Assembly: GCF_026625885.1 (NCBI RefSeq)
Contig: NZ_CP113068.1
Coordinates: forward strand, 5,704,001 to 5,768,000
Direction of reading: 5' to 3'
Length of the DNA stretch: 64,000 nt
Origin: Roseateles sp. SL47
GTDB lineage: Bacteria > Pseudomonadota > Gammaproteobacteria > Burkholderiales > Burkholderiaceae_C
Made by a program: the position numbers and the translations under genes. This document shows positions 52,902 through 62,801 of the stretch, in pieces. Positions within the stretch are counted from its first letter, which is position 1, and each line of letters begins with the position of its first letter. The notes beneath the pieces were generated by a model, which made no database searches, was not told where the DNA came from, and saw only the letters and a list, made by a program, of their open reading frames with translations.

Positions 52902-54277
52902 GCGGAAGTTTCAGTGCGGACCCGCTGGCGGGTCAGATCGTTGAAAAGGGCCAGACTCATCATCAGCAGCAGGACGGCGATACCAGCACGTTCCAGCTGC
53001 CTGCGCCACCGCTCGGAGACTGGGCGGCCACTCAGACCCTCGAAAAGATAATACATCAGGTGTCCGCCATCGAGCATCGGCACTGGCAGCAGGTTGAGCA
53101 CCCCGAGGCTGACACTGACGCTGGCCAGAAAACCCAGGAATGCTGCGGCTCCCAGACGAGCGGACTGACCCGCATAGTCTGCGATGGTGATGAAGCTGCT
53201 GAGATTCTTTACCGAGGATTCACCCGTCAGCATGTGCCAGAGGGTCTTGAGGGAGTGGGTGCTGAACTGCCAGGTGCGGGTCAGGCCTTGCACCACCGCC
53301 TCCACCGGACCGTAGTGCACCGTGACCATCTCCGGTGTTCCGCCGAACCCCACCCCGATGCGCGGGATGAACTGTCCACCCGCCCCCTCCAGACGAGGGG
53401 TGAGTGTGCGCTCCAGGGGCTCCCCGCCCCGCAGAAGCACCAGGCGCATCGGCTGCACGCAGCCCTCCACCAGCGAAGCGCGGACAGCTTGCTGGAAGGC
53501 GGCCAAATCCGTGATGGGCTTGTCATTGACAGACAGCACCCGGTCACCGGGATGCAGACCCGCCGCTTCGGCCGGGCTGCCGTTGACGATGCTCCCCAGC
53601 ACCGGCTCCATCCAGACGCCGCCCAGGCCGATGCGGCGCAGGTTGGCGGCATCCAGATCGCGGCTGCCCAGGCTTTGGGTATCGAGTTGGATCTGTCGGC
53701 GGCTGTGGCCTTCGCCATGGCTCACGCTAAGGTAAAGCGGGCGCCGATCCCCCACCGCACGCGCCAGTTGCCAGGTGACATCGGACATGCCGCGGATGTC
53801 CTGCCAGTCCTGGCCATCCTCCGACCAGGCCTGCACCCAGTCACCCGGACGCAGCCCCGCCTGTTCCGCCAGGCTGCCCGGCTGGGGGGATCCCAGCACT
53901 GCCTTGGGCTCGTCCTGCCCCACCATGCCGGCCGCAGCAAACAGCAGCACCGCCAGCACCAGATTGGCCACCGGGCCGGCCAGCACAATGGCCGAGCGCT
54001 GCCACAGCGACTTGCGGTTGAGCGAGGTGTGCAACTGGTCCGGCGGCACCGCATCAAAGCGGTCGTCCAGCAGGCGGACATATCCGCCCAGCGGCAACAG
54101 GCTCAACACGAATTCGGTCCCGTCCGGCCCCTTTTGCCAGCGGCCCAGCACTGGACCAAAGCCCAACGAAAAACGCAGCACCTTGACCCCACAAGCGCGG
54201 GCCATGCGGTAGTGCCCCCATTCGTGGAAAATGATCAGCACCCCGAGGGTGACCACGAAAGCAAGCGCGGTATACAT
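52862..54277 (-). CDS. rseP: RseP site-2 protease
   Basis: A 471-residue intramembrane zinc protease that cleaves anti-sigma-E RseA. H18-E-W-G-H22 in the first helix, two PDZ domains (AEQAGLRPGDWVQAWS and AEAAGLHPGDRVLSVNDKPI), and the third ligand in NLLPVPMLDGGHLMYYLFE. TGATG overlap with dxr. Its tail has a Cys-containing SACPDSCLSQC end, an uncommon feature. Confidence 0.95.
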   Translation of the reverse strand: MYTALAFVVTLGVLIIFHEWGHYRMARACGVKVLRFSLGFGPVLGRWQKGPDGTEFVLSLLPLGGYVRLLDDRFDAVPPDQLHTSLNRKSLWQRSAIVLAGPVANLVLAVLLFAAAGMVGQDEPKAVLGSPQPGSLAEQAGLRPGDWVQAWSEDGQDWQDIRGMSDVTWQLARAVGDRRPLYLSVSHGEGHSRRQIQLDTQSLGSRDLDAANLRRIGLGGVWMEPVLGSIVNGSPAEAAGLHPGDRVLSVNDKPITDLAAFQQAVRASLVEGCVQPMRLVLLRGGEPLERTLTPRLEGAGGQFIPRIGVGFGGTPEMVTVHYGPVEAVVQGLTRTWQFSTHSLKTLWHMLTGESSVKNLSSFITIADYAGQSARLGAAAFLGFLASVSVSLGVLNLLPVPMLDGGHLMYYLFEGLSGRPVSERWRRQLERAGIAVLLLMMSLALFNDLTRQRVRTETSACPDSCLSQCAPK

Positions 54278-55485
54278 CAGGTGGTGCTCGACAGTCGCTG
54301 GATCAGCGCTTGGGCATGGCGCCGGGCGCGGGTGTCCAGGGTCAGCAGCCCCTCGACACTCTCCACCTCACCCGCCTGCGGCTGCACCGCGTCCAGGGCA
54401 TCACGGTTGACCTGGCAGATCTGGTCAAAACGCAGACCCCGATTCAGGAATGCGGCCACCGCTTCTTCGTTCGCGGCATTCAGCACCGCCGTGCTGCCTT
54501 CCGCCGACCGCAGCGCCCGCCAGGACAGATGCAAGCCCGGGAAGCGCCGTTCATCGGCTTCTTCGAAGCTCAGGCCTGGCGTGGCCAGCAGGTCGAGACG
54601 GCTGGCGCCGGAGGTGATGCGTTCCGGGAAGGACAGCCCATAGGCGATGGGCACCCGCATGTCGGGCGTCCCCAATTGGGCCAGCACCGAGTTGTCGCGG
54701 CAGACCACCATCGAATGGATGATGCTCTGCGGATGGATCAGCACCTTCACCTGCTCCGGCTGCAGGTTGAACAGCCACCGGGCCTCGATGACCTCCAGGG
54801 CCTTGTTCATCATGGTGGCGGAATCCACCGAGATCTTGCGTCCCATCACCCAATTGGGATGGGCGCAGGCCTGGTCCGGCGTGACGTCGGCCAGGGTGGC
54901 GGGATCACGCTGGCGGAAGGGGCCGCCCGAGGCGGTCAGCACGATGTGGTCGATGCGCTGGTGCCAGGTGGCACGGTCTTCCGGCAGGCACTGGAAGATG
55001 GCGGAATGTTCGGAGTCGATCGGCAGCAGCGTGGCACCGCCCTGCTCCACCGCACGCATGAAGAGCGCGCCGCCCAGCACGATGGCTTCCTTGTTGGCCA
55101 GCAGCAGCCGCTTGCCGGCGCGTGCGGCGGCCATGGCCGGCGCGAGGCCAGCAGCGCCGACGATGGCTGCCATCACCGCATCCACGTCGGGATGGGCGGC
55201 GATGTCGGACAGTGCCTGAAGCCCGTCCAGCACCTCGGTCTTGCTGCCGGCATCGGCCAGGCGCTGACGGAGCGTGGCCGCCAGCGTGGCGTCCGGCAGC
55301 ACCGCAAACCGCGGTTGATGGGCCAGGCACTGGGCCAGCAGCTCATCCACCCGGCTCATGGCCGACAGCGCAAACACGCGATAACGGTCCGGATGGCGCG
55401 CGATGACGTCCAGCGTGTTGGTGCCGATGGAGCCGGTGGAACCCAGCACACACACCTGCTGCGGAGAACGGAGGGAAGCAGTCAT
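54277..55485 (-). CDS. dxr: 1-deoxy-D-xylulose 5-phosphate reductoisomerase
   Basis: A 402-residue NADPH enzyme, second step of the MEP isoprenoid pathway. LGSTGSIGTNTLDVIARHPDRY, LLANKEAIVLGG, LPIDSEHSAIFQCL, ASGGPFR, HPNWVMGRKISVDSATMMNKALEVIEA are hallmark motifs. The start ATG shares a base with the cdsA stop; GTG 55488 is an alternative. Confidence 0.97.
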   Translation of the reverse strand: MTASLRSPQQVCVLGSTGSIGTNTLDVIARHPDRYRVFALSAMSRVDELLAQCLAHQPRFAVLPDATLAATLRQRLADAGSKTEVLDGLQALSDIAAHPDVDAVMAAIVGAAGLAPAMAAARAGKRLLLANKEAIVLGGALFMRAVEQGGATLLPIDSEHSAIFQCLPEDRATWHQRIDHIVLTASGGPFRQRDPATLADVTPDQACAHPNWVMGRKISVDSATMMNKALEVIEARWLFNLQPEQVKVLIHPQSIIHSMVVCRDNSVLAQLGTPDMRVPIAYGLSFPERITSGASRLDLLATPGLSFEEADERRFPGLHLSWRALRSAEGSTAVLNAANEEAVAAFLNRGLRFDQICQVNRDALDAVQPQAGEVESVEGLLTLDTRARRHAQALIQRLSSTT

Positions 55486-56318
55486 CACAGGGAACTCAAA
55501 GCCATGGCCAGCGGCAGGACCGGCAGCAGCGCATCAACACGGTCCAGCACGCCGCCATGCCCCGGCAGCAGCTGACTGCTGTCCTTGGCGCCGGCGGCAC
55601 GTTTGACCAGGGATTCAAACAGATCACCGACCACGCTCATGGCGGTCAAAAAGACAATGGCCAGCAAGGAGAGCCAGCCCAGCCGTTTCACCAAAATCTG
55701 GTAGAGGCTGGGACCATCCACCGGCAGGTGCACGTCGATCACATGCACCCACACCATGGCCATCACCACCACCCCCAGCAGACCGCCGAGCGCGCCTTCC
55801 CAGCTCTTGCCCGGGCTGATGGCCGGGGCGAGTTTACGGCGCCCCAGGAGCTTACCGAAGATGTAGGCGGCGATGTCGGCCATCCACACCAGGCACATGG
55901 CCGACAGCAGGAAGTTGATGCCGCGCGCCCGCGCACTGATCAGGGCCAGCCAGGCGGCCCACAGCAGCACCGCGCCCAGCGTCAGACGCAGCCCCACCGA
56001 CAGCTGCGGCCAGCCCGCCACGCCGGTCTTGAGCGCTTGCGCACCGCCCAGCACCCACAGGCCGCCGGCGATCCACCAGCACCAGGCTGGCAGCGCAAAA
56101 CCCAGGGCATACAGGCACAGCCCGCAGACCACGGCCAGCCCGGCACCAAACGCCAGCGCGGCAGCGCCGGGACGACCATTGAGGCGGGACCATTCCCAGC
56201 CGCCCGCAGCGATCATCACCAGGGTCAGCAGGGCAAAAGGCAGCGGCGTGGGCGCGAACAGCGCCGGCAGCAGCAGGGCAAGCAGCACGAGGGCTGTGAT
56301 GATGCGGGGCAACAGCAT
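55485..56318 (-). CDS. cdsA: Phosphatidate cytidylyltransferase
   Basis: A 277-residue membrane enzyme making CDP-diacylglycerol. About seven helices; the signature SPGKSWEGALGGLLG and, near the end, KDSSQLLPGHGGVLDRVDALLPV contain the catalytic Asp and metal sites. ATG 56318 follows GGAAAGG. Confidence 0.95.
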   Translation of the reverse strand: MLLPRIITALVLLALLLPALFAPTPLPFALLTLVMIAAGGWEWSRLNGRPGAAALAFGAGLAVVCGLCLYALGFALPAWCWWIAGGLWVLGGAQALKTGVAGWPQLSVGLRLTLGAVLLWAAWLALISARARGINFLLSAMCLVWMADIAAYIFGKLLGRRKLAPAISPGKSWEGALGGLLGVVVMAMVWVHVIDVHLPVDGPSLYQILVKRLGWLSLLAIVFLTAMSVVGDLFESLVKRAAGAKDSSQLLPGHGGVLDRVDALLPVLPLAMALSSL

Positions 56319-56343
56319 GGGCTCAGACCTTTCCGGAGGGAAT

Positions 56344-57084
56344 TCAGGCTTCCTGGGTGACGCCAGCGACACCCGGCACATTGACCCCACCGAAGCGACG
56401 ATCACGCGCCTGGAAGGCCGCGATCGCCTCGTCAAGCTGGGCCTCGCCAAATTCCGGCCAGAGGCAGTCGGAGAACACAAACTCGGTATAGGCGGTCTGC
56501 CACAGCATGAAGTTGCTGATGCGCAGTTCCCCGCCCGTGCGGATGAACAGGTCCGGGTCCGGTGCATAGCTCATCGCCATGAACTCGGACAGCTTCGCTT
56601 CGGTCAGCTCCTGGGCCGACACGCCCGCTTCAATCGCCTGGCGGCAGGCCTGGACGATGTCCCAGCGGCCGCCATAGTTGAAAGCGACATTCAGCGTCAG
56701 CTTGCTGTTGTGGGCCGTGGTGGTCTCGGCTTCCGCCCAGGCCGCCCGCAGCTTGTCGGACACGGCTTCCCGGTCCCCCACGATGCGGATGCGCACGCCC
56801 ATCGCGCCCATGCGGGCCAAATAGCGGGAGACCGCCGCCAGCACCAGCCCCATCAGGCCGGAGACTTCGTCGCTGGGGCGCTTCCAGTTCTCGCTGGAGA
56901 AGGCGAAGACGGTCAGGTACTCGATCTCACGATCGATGCAGGCCTGCACCACGCGCACCAGCGCATCCACCCCCTGCTTGTGGCCGAAAAAGCGCGGAAG
57001 AAAGCGCTTCTTGGCCCAGCGTCCGTTGCCATCCATGACGATGGCCACATGGCGGGGCACTCCCGCCTTTTTTTCTGCGCTCAC
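56344..57084 (-). CDS. uppS: Undecaprenyl diphosphate synthase
   Basis: A 246-residue cis-prenyltransferase that supplies the lipid carrier for cell-wall sugars. HVAIVMDGNGRWAKKRFLPR has the Mg-binding Asp; then GHKQGVDALVRVV, LTVFAFSSENWKRP, LTLNVAFNYGGRWDIV and DLFIRTGGELRISNFMLWQ. Starts with GTG. Confidence 0.97.
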   Translation of the reverse strand: MSAEKKAGVPRHVAIVMDGNGRWAKKRFLPRFFGHKQGVDALVRVVQACIDREIEYLTVFAFSSENWKRPSDEVSGLMGLVLAAVSRYLARMGAMGVRIRIVGDREAVSDKLRAAWAEAETTTAHNSKLTLNVAFNYGGRWDIVQACRQAIEAGVSAQELTEAKLSEFMAMSYAPDPDLFIRTGGELRISNFMLWQTAYTEFVFSDCLWPEFGEAQLDEAIAAFQARDRRFGGVNVPGVAGVTQEA

Positions 57085-57095
57085 GTCGTGTGTGC

Positions 57096-57656
57096 TCAGA
57101 CCGCCATGATCTCGGCTTCCTTTGCCGAAACCAGTTTGTCGATCTCGGCCACCACGCGGTCGGTCAGCTTCTGGACTTCGTCCTGGCTGCGGCGCTCGTC
57201 GTCTTCGGTGATCTGCTTGTCCTTGGTCAGCTTCTTGGCCTGCTCGTTCGCATCGCGGCGCAGGTTGCGCACGGCGACCTTGGCGTCCTCGGCTGCACCC
57301 TTGACCACCTTGGTGAGGTCACGGCGGCGCTCTTCGGACAGTGGCGGCATCGGCACGCGGATCAGATCGCCCTGGCTGGAGGGGTTCAGGCCCAGGTCCG
57401 ACTCACGGATGGCCTTTTCGATCTTCTGGCCCATGCCCTTTTCCCAGGGCTGCACGCTCAGGGTGCGGGCATCCAGCAGGCTGACATTGGCCACCTGGGA
57501 GATGGGAACCGGCGAACCGTAGTAGTCCACATGCACCTGGTCCAGGATGCCCGGATGGGCCCGGCCCGTACGGATCTTCTGCAGTTCGTTCTTGAACGCC
57601 TCGATGGACTTGGCCATCTTGGCTTCGGCGTTCTTCTTGATGTCGGCGATGCTCAT
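57096..57656 (-). CDS. frr: Ribosome recycling factor
   Basis: A 186-residue tRNA-like factor that splits terminated ribosomes with [72 protein letters not shown] and [11 protein letters not shown] are the expected motifs. AGGAAAAG supports ATG 57656. Confidence 0.97.
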   Translation of the reverse strand: MSIADIKKNAEAKMAKSIEAFKNELQKIRTGRAHPGILDQVHVDYYGSPVPISQVANVSLLDARTLSVQPWEKGMGQKIEKAIRESDLGLNPSSQGDLIRVPMPPLSEERRRDLTKVVKGAAEDAKVAVRNLRRDANEQAKKLTKDKQITEDDERRSQDEVQKLTDRVVAEIDKLVSAKEAEIMAV

Positions 57657-57728
57657 GTTCTTTTCCTCGATCAATGGGGACGGCGTGGCGCCCGCAGGCG
57701 CCGTGAATCACTTAACGCGTCGACCCGC

Positions 57729-58439
57729 TCAGACGTGCACCAGCGTGCCTTCGTCCTCCCCCAACACCACGCGCTTGAGTGCGCCCGGCTTGAAGATGGA
57801 GAACACCCGGATGGGGAGCTTCTGGTCACGGCACAGGGCAAACGCGGTCGCATCCAGCACCTGCAGATTCTTGCTGATGGCCTCATCAAAGCTGATGCGG
57901 CTGTAGCGGGTGGCGGTCGGATCCTTCTTGGGGTCCGCCGTGTAGACGCCATCCACCTTGGTGGCCTTCAGCACGATCTCGGCCCCGACTTCGGCGCCGC
58001 GCAAGGCAGCGGCGGTGTCCGTGGTGAAGAAGGGGTTGCCGGTACCGGCGGCAAAGATCACCACCTTGCCCTCTTCCAGATATTGCAGCGCCTTCGGGCG
58101 CACGTAGGGTTCCACCACCTGCTCGATGGCAATGGCGGACATCACCCGGGCGGTCATGCCTTCCTGGCGCATGGTGTCCGCCAGAGCCAGGGCGTTCATC
58201 ACCGTGGCCAGCATGCCCATGTAGTCGGCCGTGGCGCGATCCATGCCCACCGAGCCTCCCGCGACGCCGCGGAAGATGTTGCCGCCACCGATCACCACCG
58301 CCACTTCCACTCCCAGGCGGGTGACGTCCTGGATCTCCTGCACCATGCGCACGATGGTGGCGCGGTTGATACCGTAGGCGTCATCGCCCATCAGGGCTTC
58401 GCCGGAGAGCTTGAGCAGAATGCGTTTGTGCGCGGGCAT
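57729..58439 (-). CDS. pyrH: Uridylate kinase
   Basis: A 236-residue hexameric UMP kinase. [81 protein letters not shown] match. GAGG just before ATG 58439. Follows tsf after a terminator-like hairpin. Confidence 0.97.
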   Translation of the reverse strand: MPAHKRILLKLSGEALMGDDAYGINRATIVRMVQEIQDVTRLGVEVAVVIGGGNIFRGVAGGSVGMDRATADYMGMLATVMNALALADTMRQEGMTARVMSAIAIEQVVEPYVRPKALQYLEEGKVVIFAAGTGNPFFTTDTAAALRGAEVGAEIVLKATKVDGVYTADPKKDPTATRYSRISFDEAISKNLQVLDATAFALCRDQKLPIRVFSIFKPGALKRVVLGEDEGTLVHV

Positions 58440-58520
58440 TGTTACCTCGTCAATACAGCCACTGAAGGCAAGGGGTTGCGCGCGCGCAGGCACCATCCGC
58501 CTGGCGCAGGCACAAGTGTA

Positions 58521-58542
58521 AAGGGCGCCCGGGGGCGCCCTT
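58521..58542 (-). terminator. Hairpin between tsf and pyrH
   Basis: AAGGGCGCCC-GG-GGGCGCCCTT, perfect 10-bp arms, 14 bp beyond the tsf stop. On the minus strand only TTT follows, so termination is probably partial. Confidence 0.6.
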
Positions 58543-58555
58543 TTGTTTCTGGAGC

Positions 58556-59455
58556 TTATTGCCCCTTGGTTGCGGCGGCCACCTGGGCAGCCACCTCGGC
58601 GGCAAAGTCGTCCACCTTCTTTTCAATGCCTTCGCCCACCACGTAGAGGGTGAAGGACTTCACCGTGGTGGCCTTGTCCTTGAGCATCTGGGCAACGGTC
58701 TGCTTGCCGTCAGCGGCCTTCACAAAGACCTGGTCCAGCAGCGAGACTTCCTTCAGGAACTTCTGCACCGAGCCTTCCACCATCTTGGTGACGATGTCAG
58801 CGGGCTTGCCGGATTCGGCAGCCTTCTCGGTGGCGATCTTGCGTTCCTTTTCGACCAGCTCGGCCGGCACTTCGGCGGAAGACAGGGCCGCCGGCTTCAT
58901 GGCGGCCACGTGCATGGCCACGTCCTTGGCGGCCACGTCGTCACCTTCGAACTCGACCATCACGCCGATGCGGGTGCCGTGCAGGTAGGAGGTCAGCTTG
59001 GCGCCGGAAGCGTAACGCTTGAAGCGGCGGATGGTCATGTTCTCGCCGATCTTGCCGATCAGGCCCTTGCGGACATCTTCCACCGTCGGGCCAAAGCCTT
59101 CCTGGGACAGCGCCAGGGCGCCCAGGGCGTCCACGTCGGCGGGGTTCTTCTCGGCCACCAGGCCAGCCAGGGCGTTCACGAAGGCCAGGAAGGCATCGTT
59201 CTTGGAAACGAAGTCGGTTTCGCAGTTGACTTCGATCACGGCACCGGCGCCACCGACCACCGCAGCGGCGACCACGCCTTCAGCGGTGATACGCGAAGCG
59301 GCCTTGCCAGCCTTGTTGCCCAGCTTGACACGCAGGATTTCTTCCGCGCGGCCCAGGTCGCCATCGGCTTCCGTCAGGGCCTTCTTGCACTCCATCATGG
59401 GAGCGTCGGTACGGGCGCGCAGCTCGGCGACCATGCTTGCGGTAATTGCTGCCAT
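58556..59455 (-). CDS. tsf: Elongation factor Ts
   Basis: A 299-residue nucleotide exchange factor for EF-Tu. [35 protein letters not shown] (UBA-like), [22 protein letters not shown] and [11 protein letters not shown] are conserved. Lies after rpsB behind an attenuator. Confidence 0.97.
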   Translation of the reverse strand: MAAITASMVAELRARTDAPMMECKKALTEADGDLGRAEEILRVKLGNKAGKAASRITAEGVVAAAVVGGAGAVIEVNCETDFVSKNDAFLAFVNALAGLVAEKNPADVDALGALALSQEGFGPTVEDVRKGLIGKIGENMTIRRFKRYASGAKLTSYLHGTRIGVMVEFEGDDVAAKDVAMHVAAMKPAALSSAEVPAELVEKERKIATEKAAESGKPADIVTKMVEGSVQKFLKEVSLLDQVFVKAADGKQTVAQMLKDKATTVKSFTLYVVGEGIEKKVDDFAAEVAAQVAAATKGQ

Positions 59456-59537
59456 TTCAATCTCCGTGTGGTGCAGGCCCCCACCCTGAAACGGGAAGCT
59501 CGGGAACCTGCGAAATCTTGCTTGGAAAATTGCTTAG

Positions 59538-59560
59538 AAAAAAGGGGCTGAATCAGCCCC
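59538..59560 (-). terminator. Rho-independent terminator/attenuator between rpsB and tsf
   Basis: GGGGCTG-ATT-CAGCCCC followed by TTTTTT on the minus strand, 30 bp after the rpsB stop. Partial termination here is common between these genes. Confidence 0.8.
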
Positions 59561-59589
59561 CTGGTCGAACCCTTGCGGGGACGCGGCGA

Positions 59590-60336
59590 TCAGGCGCCTT
59601 CGTTCACTTCCACGAACTCGTCACCTTCAGCGGCGACAGCCTGGACCAGCTCTTGCGTCGAGTTGGCGCGGCCTTCCAGCACGGCGTCGGCCACAGCCTT
59701 GGCGTACAGGGCAACAGCCTTGGCGGAGTCGTCGTTGCCAGGAATGACGTAGTCGATGCCTTCGGGCGAGTGGTTGGTGTCAACCACGCCGATCACGGGA
59801 ATGCCCAGCTTCTTGGCTTCGGCCACAGCAATCTTGTGGTAGCCCACGTCGATCACGAACAGAGCGTCCGGCAGAGCAGCCATGTCCTGGATGCCGCCGA
59901 TGTTCTTTTCCAGCTTGGCGATATCGCGCTGGAACATCAGAGCTTCCTTCTTGATGGAGGGCTGGGTGCCAGCGTCCACCTGGGTCTGCATGTCCTTCAG
60001 CTTCTTCAGCGAGGTCTTGACCGTCTTGAAGTTGGTCAGCGTGCCGCCCAGCCAACGCTGGTTCACGCTCGGCACACCTGCGCGTGCGGCTTCTTCAGCG
60101 ACGATGTCGCGCGCCTGGCGCTTGGTGCCCACCATCAGGATGGTGCCGCGCTTGCTCGACAGCTGGCGCACGAACTTCAGGGCTTCCTCGAACGCGGGCA
60201 GCGTCTTTTCGAGGTTGATGATGTGAATCTTGTTGCGATGGCCGTAAATGAACGGGGCCATCTTGGGGTTCCAGAAGCGGGTTTGGTGACCAAAGTGGAC
60301 ACCAGCTTCCAGCATTTCGCGCATCGTAACGGACAT
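59590..60336 (-). CDS. rpsB: 30S ribosomal protein S2
   Basis: A 248-residue protein; [89 protein letters not shown] are diagnostic. First gene of the minus-strand block. Confidence 0.98.
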   Translation of the reverse strand: MSVTMREMLEAGVHFGHQTRFWNPKMAPFIYGHRNKIHIINLEKTLPAFEEALKFVRQLSSKRGTILMVGTKRQARDIVAEEAARAGVPSVNQRWLGGTLTNFKTVKTSLKKLKDMQTQVDAGTQPSIKKEALMFQRDIAKLEKNIGGIQDMAALPDALFVIDVGYHKIAVAEAKKLGIPVIGVVDTNHSPEGIDYVIPGNDDSAKAVALYAKAVADAVLEGRANSTQELVQAVAAEGDEFVEVNEGA

Positions 60337-60630
60337 GTCATTCTCCGAAGGTTGTTTCTAGAATCCGGCACGAATTGCAGACGCTGCCTGCAACACCTTG
60401 TGGACCACTCCAGCCGCCGCCACCGGTGAACCTGACGATTCACACTGTGACAAACGCTGAAGCCGCCTGTCATCACCCGCCATCGGACTGTCGGACCCAG
60501 TGAAGTCTGAGCCGATGTGTCGTTGATGACCGGTGATTGCCGGACCCGCGAATTTGCGGTTGAGCCATGTCGGCCAGGACCCATTCCTGGACATTCACGC
60601 ACTCACCGCGTTTTTGCCGCCGCTACCTGA

Positions 60631-60741
60631 CCCTAAATTTGGCCCTAAATTTGGCCCTAAATCTGGCCCTAAATCTGGCCCTAAATTCGAATCTGTATCC
60701 GAATCCGAATCTCGATCAGGATCAGGATCTCAATCCAGATC
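60631..60741. repeat. 12-bp tandem repeat followed by degenerate hexamers
   Basis: Five copies of CCCTAAATTTGG (two with TCTGG, last diverging to TTCGA) at 60631-60690, then about 50 bp of GAATCC, GATCAG and similar 6-mers. Markedly more A+T than its surroundings. It lies upstream of rpsB, probably within its leader if transcription starts near 60850. Confidence 0.85.
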
Positions 60742-60856
60742 TGACTGTTGGCCCCACGCCTGCTCCTCAGCAACGGTTCCCCAACAAAGGATCCCCGCAG
60801 GAAGTTGCGCAACTTGGGTGCCCCATAAAGGTCGGCGCCTTGGCAAAAACCCGAAG

Positions 60857-60862
60857 AGTATA
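60857..60862 (-). promoter_or_regulatory. Candidate -10 of the rpsB operon
   Basis: TATACT on the minus strand within GGGTTATACTCTTCGGG. No good -35 is seen. If real, the rpsB leader is about 510 nt and includes the tandem repeat. Confidence 0.3.
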
Positions 60863-61379
60863 ACCCGAATTCCTGCCTGTTTCGAGGGCGGGCTGGGGGC
60901 GAACGGCCCGTGCAGGGAGGCCGGCTCCCGTGCTTGCGGCGCCGGGCTGGCATCCGACACCCTTGACGTCTTCATCCGACAGCTGTCGGCTTGGTGGTCA
61001 GTTGTGAACTTACGGTGTCAGGCGTGACTGAACTGCAACAACATCGCACCAAGTTTGGCGGCAGCAGCGCCGCGCCCTGGCACCATGAGCGCCGCGCGCA
61101 AGACTGCCTGCTGCGCACCCCCGATTTCCCTTACGAGAACTGGCGCCTTGCCCCCGCAAGTGCGCTGGACGCATGACATGACGCACGCCCTCGCCGGCCT
61201 GGATCCGTATTTCCGTTCGCCAGCAACACTTGCCACTTTCAAGGCGGCCCACCGGCCGCAGCGCGCCTGCGGGGCAGGGACCCGCCGTGGGGGTGGTGGC
61301 ACTGACGCGCTTGTGCCTGCCGCATCGACCATTGTCGCTGGCAAGGGGGACACCCCTGGCCTGTCGGAGGGGCTCTGAC

Positions 61380-62591
61380 ATGCGGGTGGCCGTTATTGGG
61401 GCCGGCCTCGCCGGCATCACCTCTGCCTACGAACTCACGCGTCAAGGGCATGAAGTGCAGGTGTACGAGCGCGACACCAGCGTGGCCACCGGGGCCAGCT
61501 TTGCCCCGCCCGGGCTGATTGCCCCTGCCCTGCTGGCGGCGCGTCCGGCCACGCCGATGAAGTGGCGCGGAGCGCCGCGACAGCTGGGTTGGCGCTGGGC
61601 GCATTGGCGCGCCCGGCGAGCCATCGCACACCAGCCGCTGCCGGTGCCTGCCGCCATGCTGCAACTGGCACGCCAGGGCCAGGCCCTCATGGCCGACTGG
61701 CGCCAGGGCTTGCAACTGGACGTCGAGCAGCGTGGCGGGATCCTGCTGCTATGGCGCACCGCCAGGGACTACAAGCGGGCCGCTGCCCTGCTGGCACGCC
61801 TCCAGGCGGCGCAGGCCCCTCACCGCGAAGTCGACGCCAACACCTGCCGCAGCCTGGAGCCAGGCCTGAATGCCGACACCCGCCTGCATGGCGGCATCCA
61901 CCTGCCCCAGGACGAGTCCGCCAATTCGCGGCAGTTCGCTCAGGCACTGAAGCAGGAGGCCCAACGCCTGGGCGCCCGCTGGCAGTTCAATGTGGACGTG
62001 TTGAAGATCGAACCGGGCGCCCAACCCTCGTTGCACCTGGCGACCGGAGCGGCACAACGCGTGGATGCGGTCGTGGTCTGCGCCGGCAAGGGCGCGCCGG
62101 CCCTGTTGTCACCGCTGGGACTGCGTTTCCCGTGGGGCGTTGTGCAAGCCCATACCCTCACCGCTCCCCTGCGCCAATTGGAGGCCCATCCGGACCTCGG
62201 CCCGAGCGCGACCGTGATGGACATGTCGCTGGGCGTCAGCATGACTCGCCTGGGGCAGCGCGTGCGTATCGGCGGCTCGCAGGAACTGGGTGGCCCCGTG
62301 GGGCAACCGGACGGCCCTTCGATGAGCGCGCTGCATCAGGCGGCCCACGACTGGTTCCCGGGTGCCCTGCAGGCCGGTGGCCAGCAGCGTTGGAAAGCCT
62401 CCCGGCTGCTGCTGCCGGATGAACTGCCGCTGGTCGGCGCCAGCGGCGTGCCGGGGGTGTGGCTGAACATCGGCCATGGGGACGCGGGTTGGCCACTGGC
62501 CGGTGGCGCGGCGCAGTGGCTGGGTGAACGACTGGCCGGCCGTGACGGCGGGTTGGACGCCACGATGCTGGAGCCCAGTCGGTTGCGCTGA
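61380..62591 (+). CDS. DadA-like D-amino acid dehydrogenase/FAD oxidoreductase
   Basis: A 403-residue flavoprotein of the DAO family. RVAVIGAGLAGITSAYELTRQGHEVQVYERD is the FAD-binding start; TGASFAPPGLIAPALL, DESANSRQFAQALKQEA and the C-terminal VWLNIGHGDAGWPLAGGAAQWLGERLAG resemble DadA. It would oxidise D-amino acids to keto acids, electrons going to the membrane; substrate not proven. GGAGG nine bases before ATG 61380. Followed by nnr on the same strand after 210 bp. Confidence 0.82.
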   Translation: MRVAVIGAGLAGITSAYELTRQGHEVQVYERDTSVATGASFAPPGLIAPALLAARPATPMKWRGAPRQLGWRWAHWRARRAIAHQPLPVPAAMLQLARQGQALMADWRQGLQLDVEQRGGILLLWRTARDYKRAAALLARLQAAQAPHREVDANTCRSLEPGLNADTRLHGGIHLPQDESANSRQFAQALKQEAQRLGARWQFNVDVLKIEPGAQPSLHLATGAAQRVDAVVVCAGKGAPALLSPLGLRFPWGVVQAHTLTAPLRQLEAHPDLGPSATVMDMSLGVSMTRLGQRVRIGGSQELGGPVGQPDGPSMSALHQAAHDWFPGALQAGGQQRWKASRLLLPDELPLVGASGVPGVWLNIGHGDAGWPLAGGAAQWLGERLAGRDGGLDATMLEPSRLR

Positions 62592-62801
62592 GGCCTGTAC
62601 CCCTCCCCCGCGCCAGCGCCGTGCCGTTCTTCCCGCAGCAGTTCGCCAGTGCTGGCTTTGCCCCCCTCCACGCGCCCATGCCTTGCCCGCGCCTTGCCCG
62701 CGCCAACGCCAACGGATCCAGCAGCGCACAGCAGCGGCCAGCAGCAGCCAGCACCGAACCCTCGCTGCGATCACCGCAAGCACCTGCGCTAGAGTCGGCG
62801 C

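Larger units (their letters stand above)
60337..61379. other. 1-kb intergenic region with repeats, no convincing gene
   Basis: Lies between divergent rpsB and dadA. It holds the tandem repeats at 60631-60741 and a candidate rpsB -10 at 60857-60862. Several open frames cross it on both strands, but they are built from the repeats (LALN, GPKF, EIRIRIQ) or GC bias and have no homology I recognise or ribosome-binding site, so I call none. Confidence 0.55.

Noticed and set aside
60631..60690. CRISPR-like array
   Set aside because: 12-bp units are directly adjacent without spacers and no cas genes are present.
60681..60953. Minus-strand 90-codon frame ahead of rpsB
   Set aside because: Ends in EIRIRIQIRI made from the hexamer repeat; probably leader sequence.
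60533..61027. Plus-strand frame with GPKFGPKS and SESESRS repeats
   Set aside because: The repeats arise from the DNA tandem repeat, which is open in several frames; no ribosome-binding site or homology.
61020..61378. Short plus-strand frames before dadA
   Set aside because: Overlapping frames in all phases, no motif, and a good ribosome-binding site exists only for ATG 61380.
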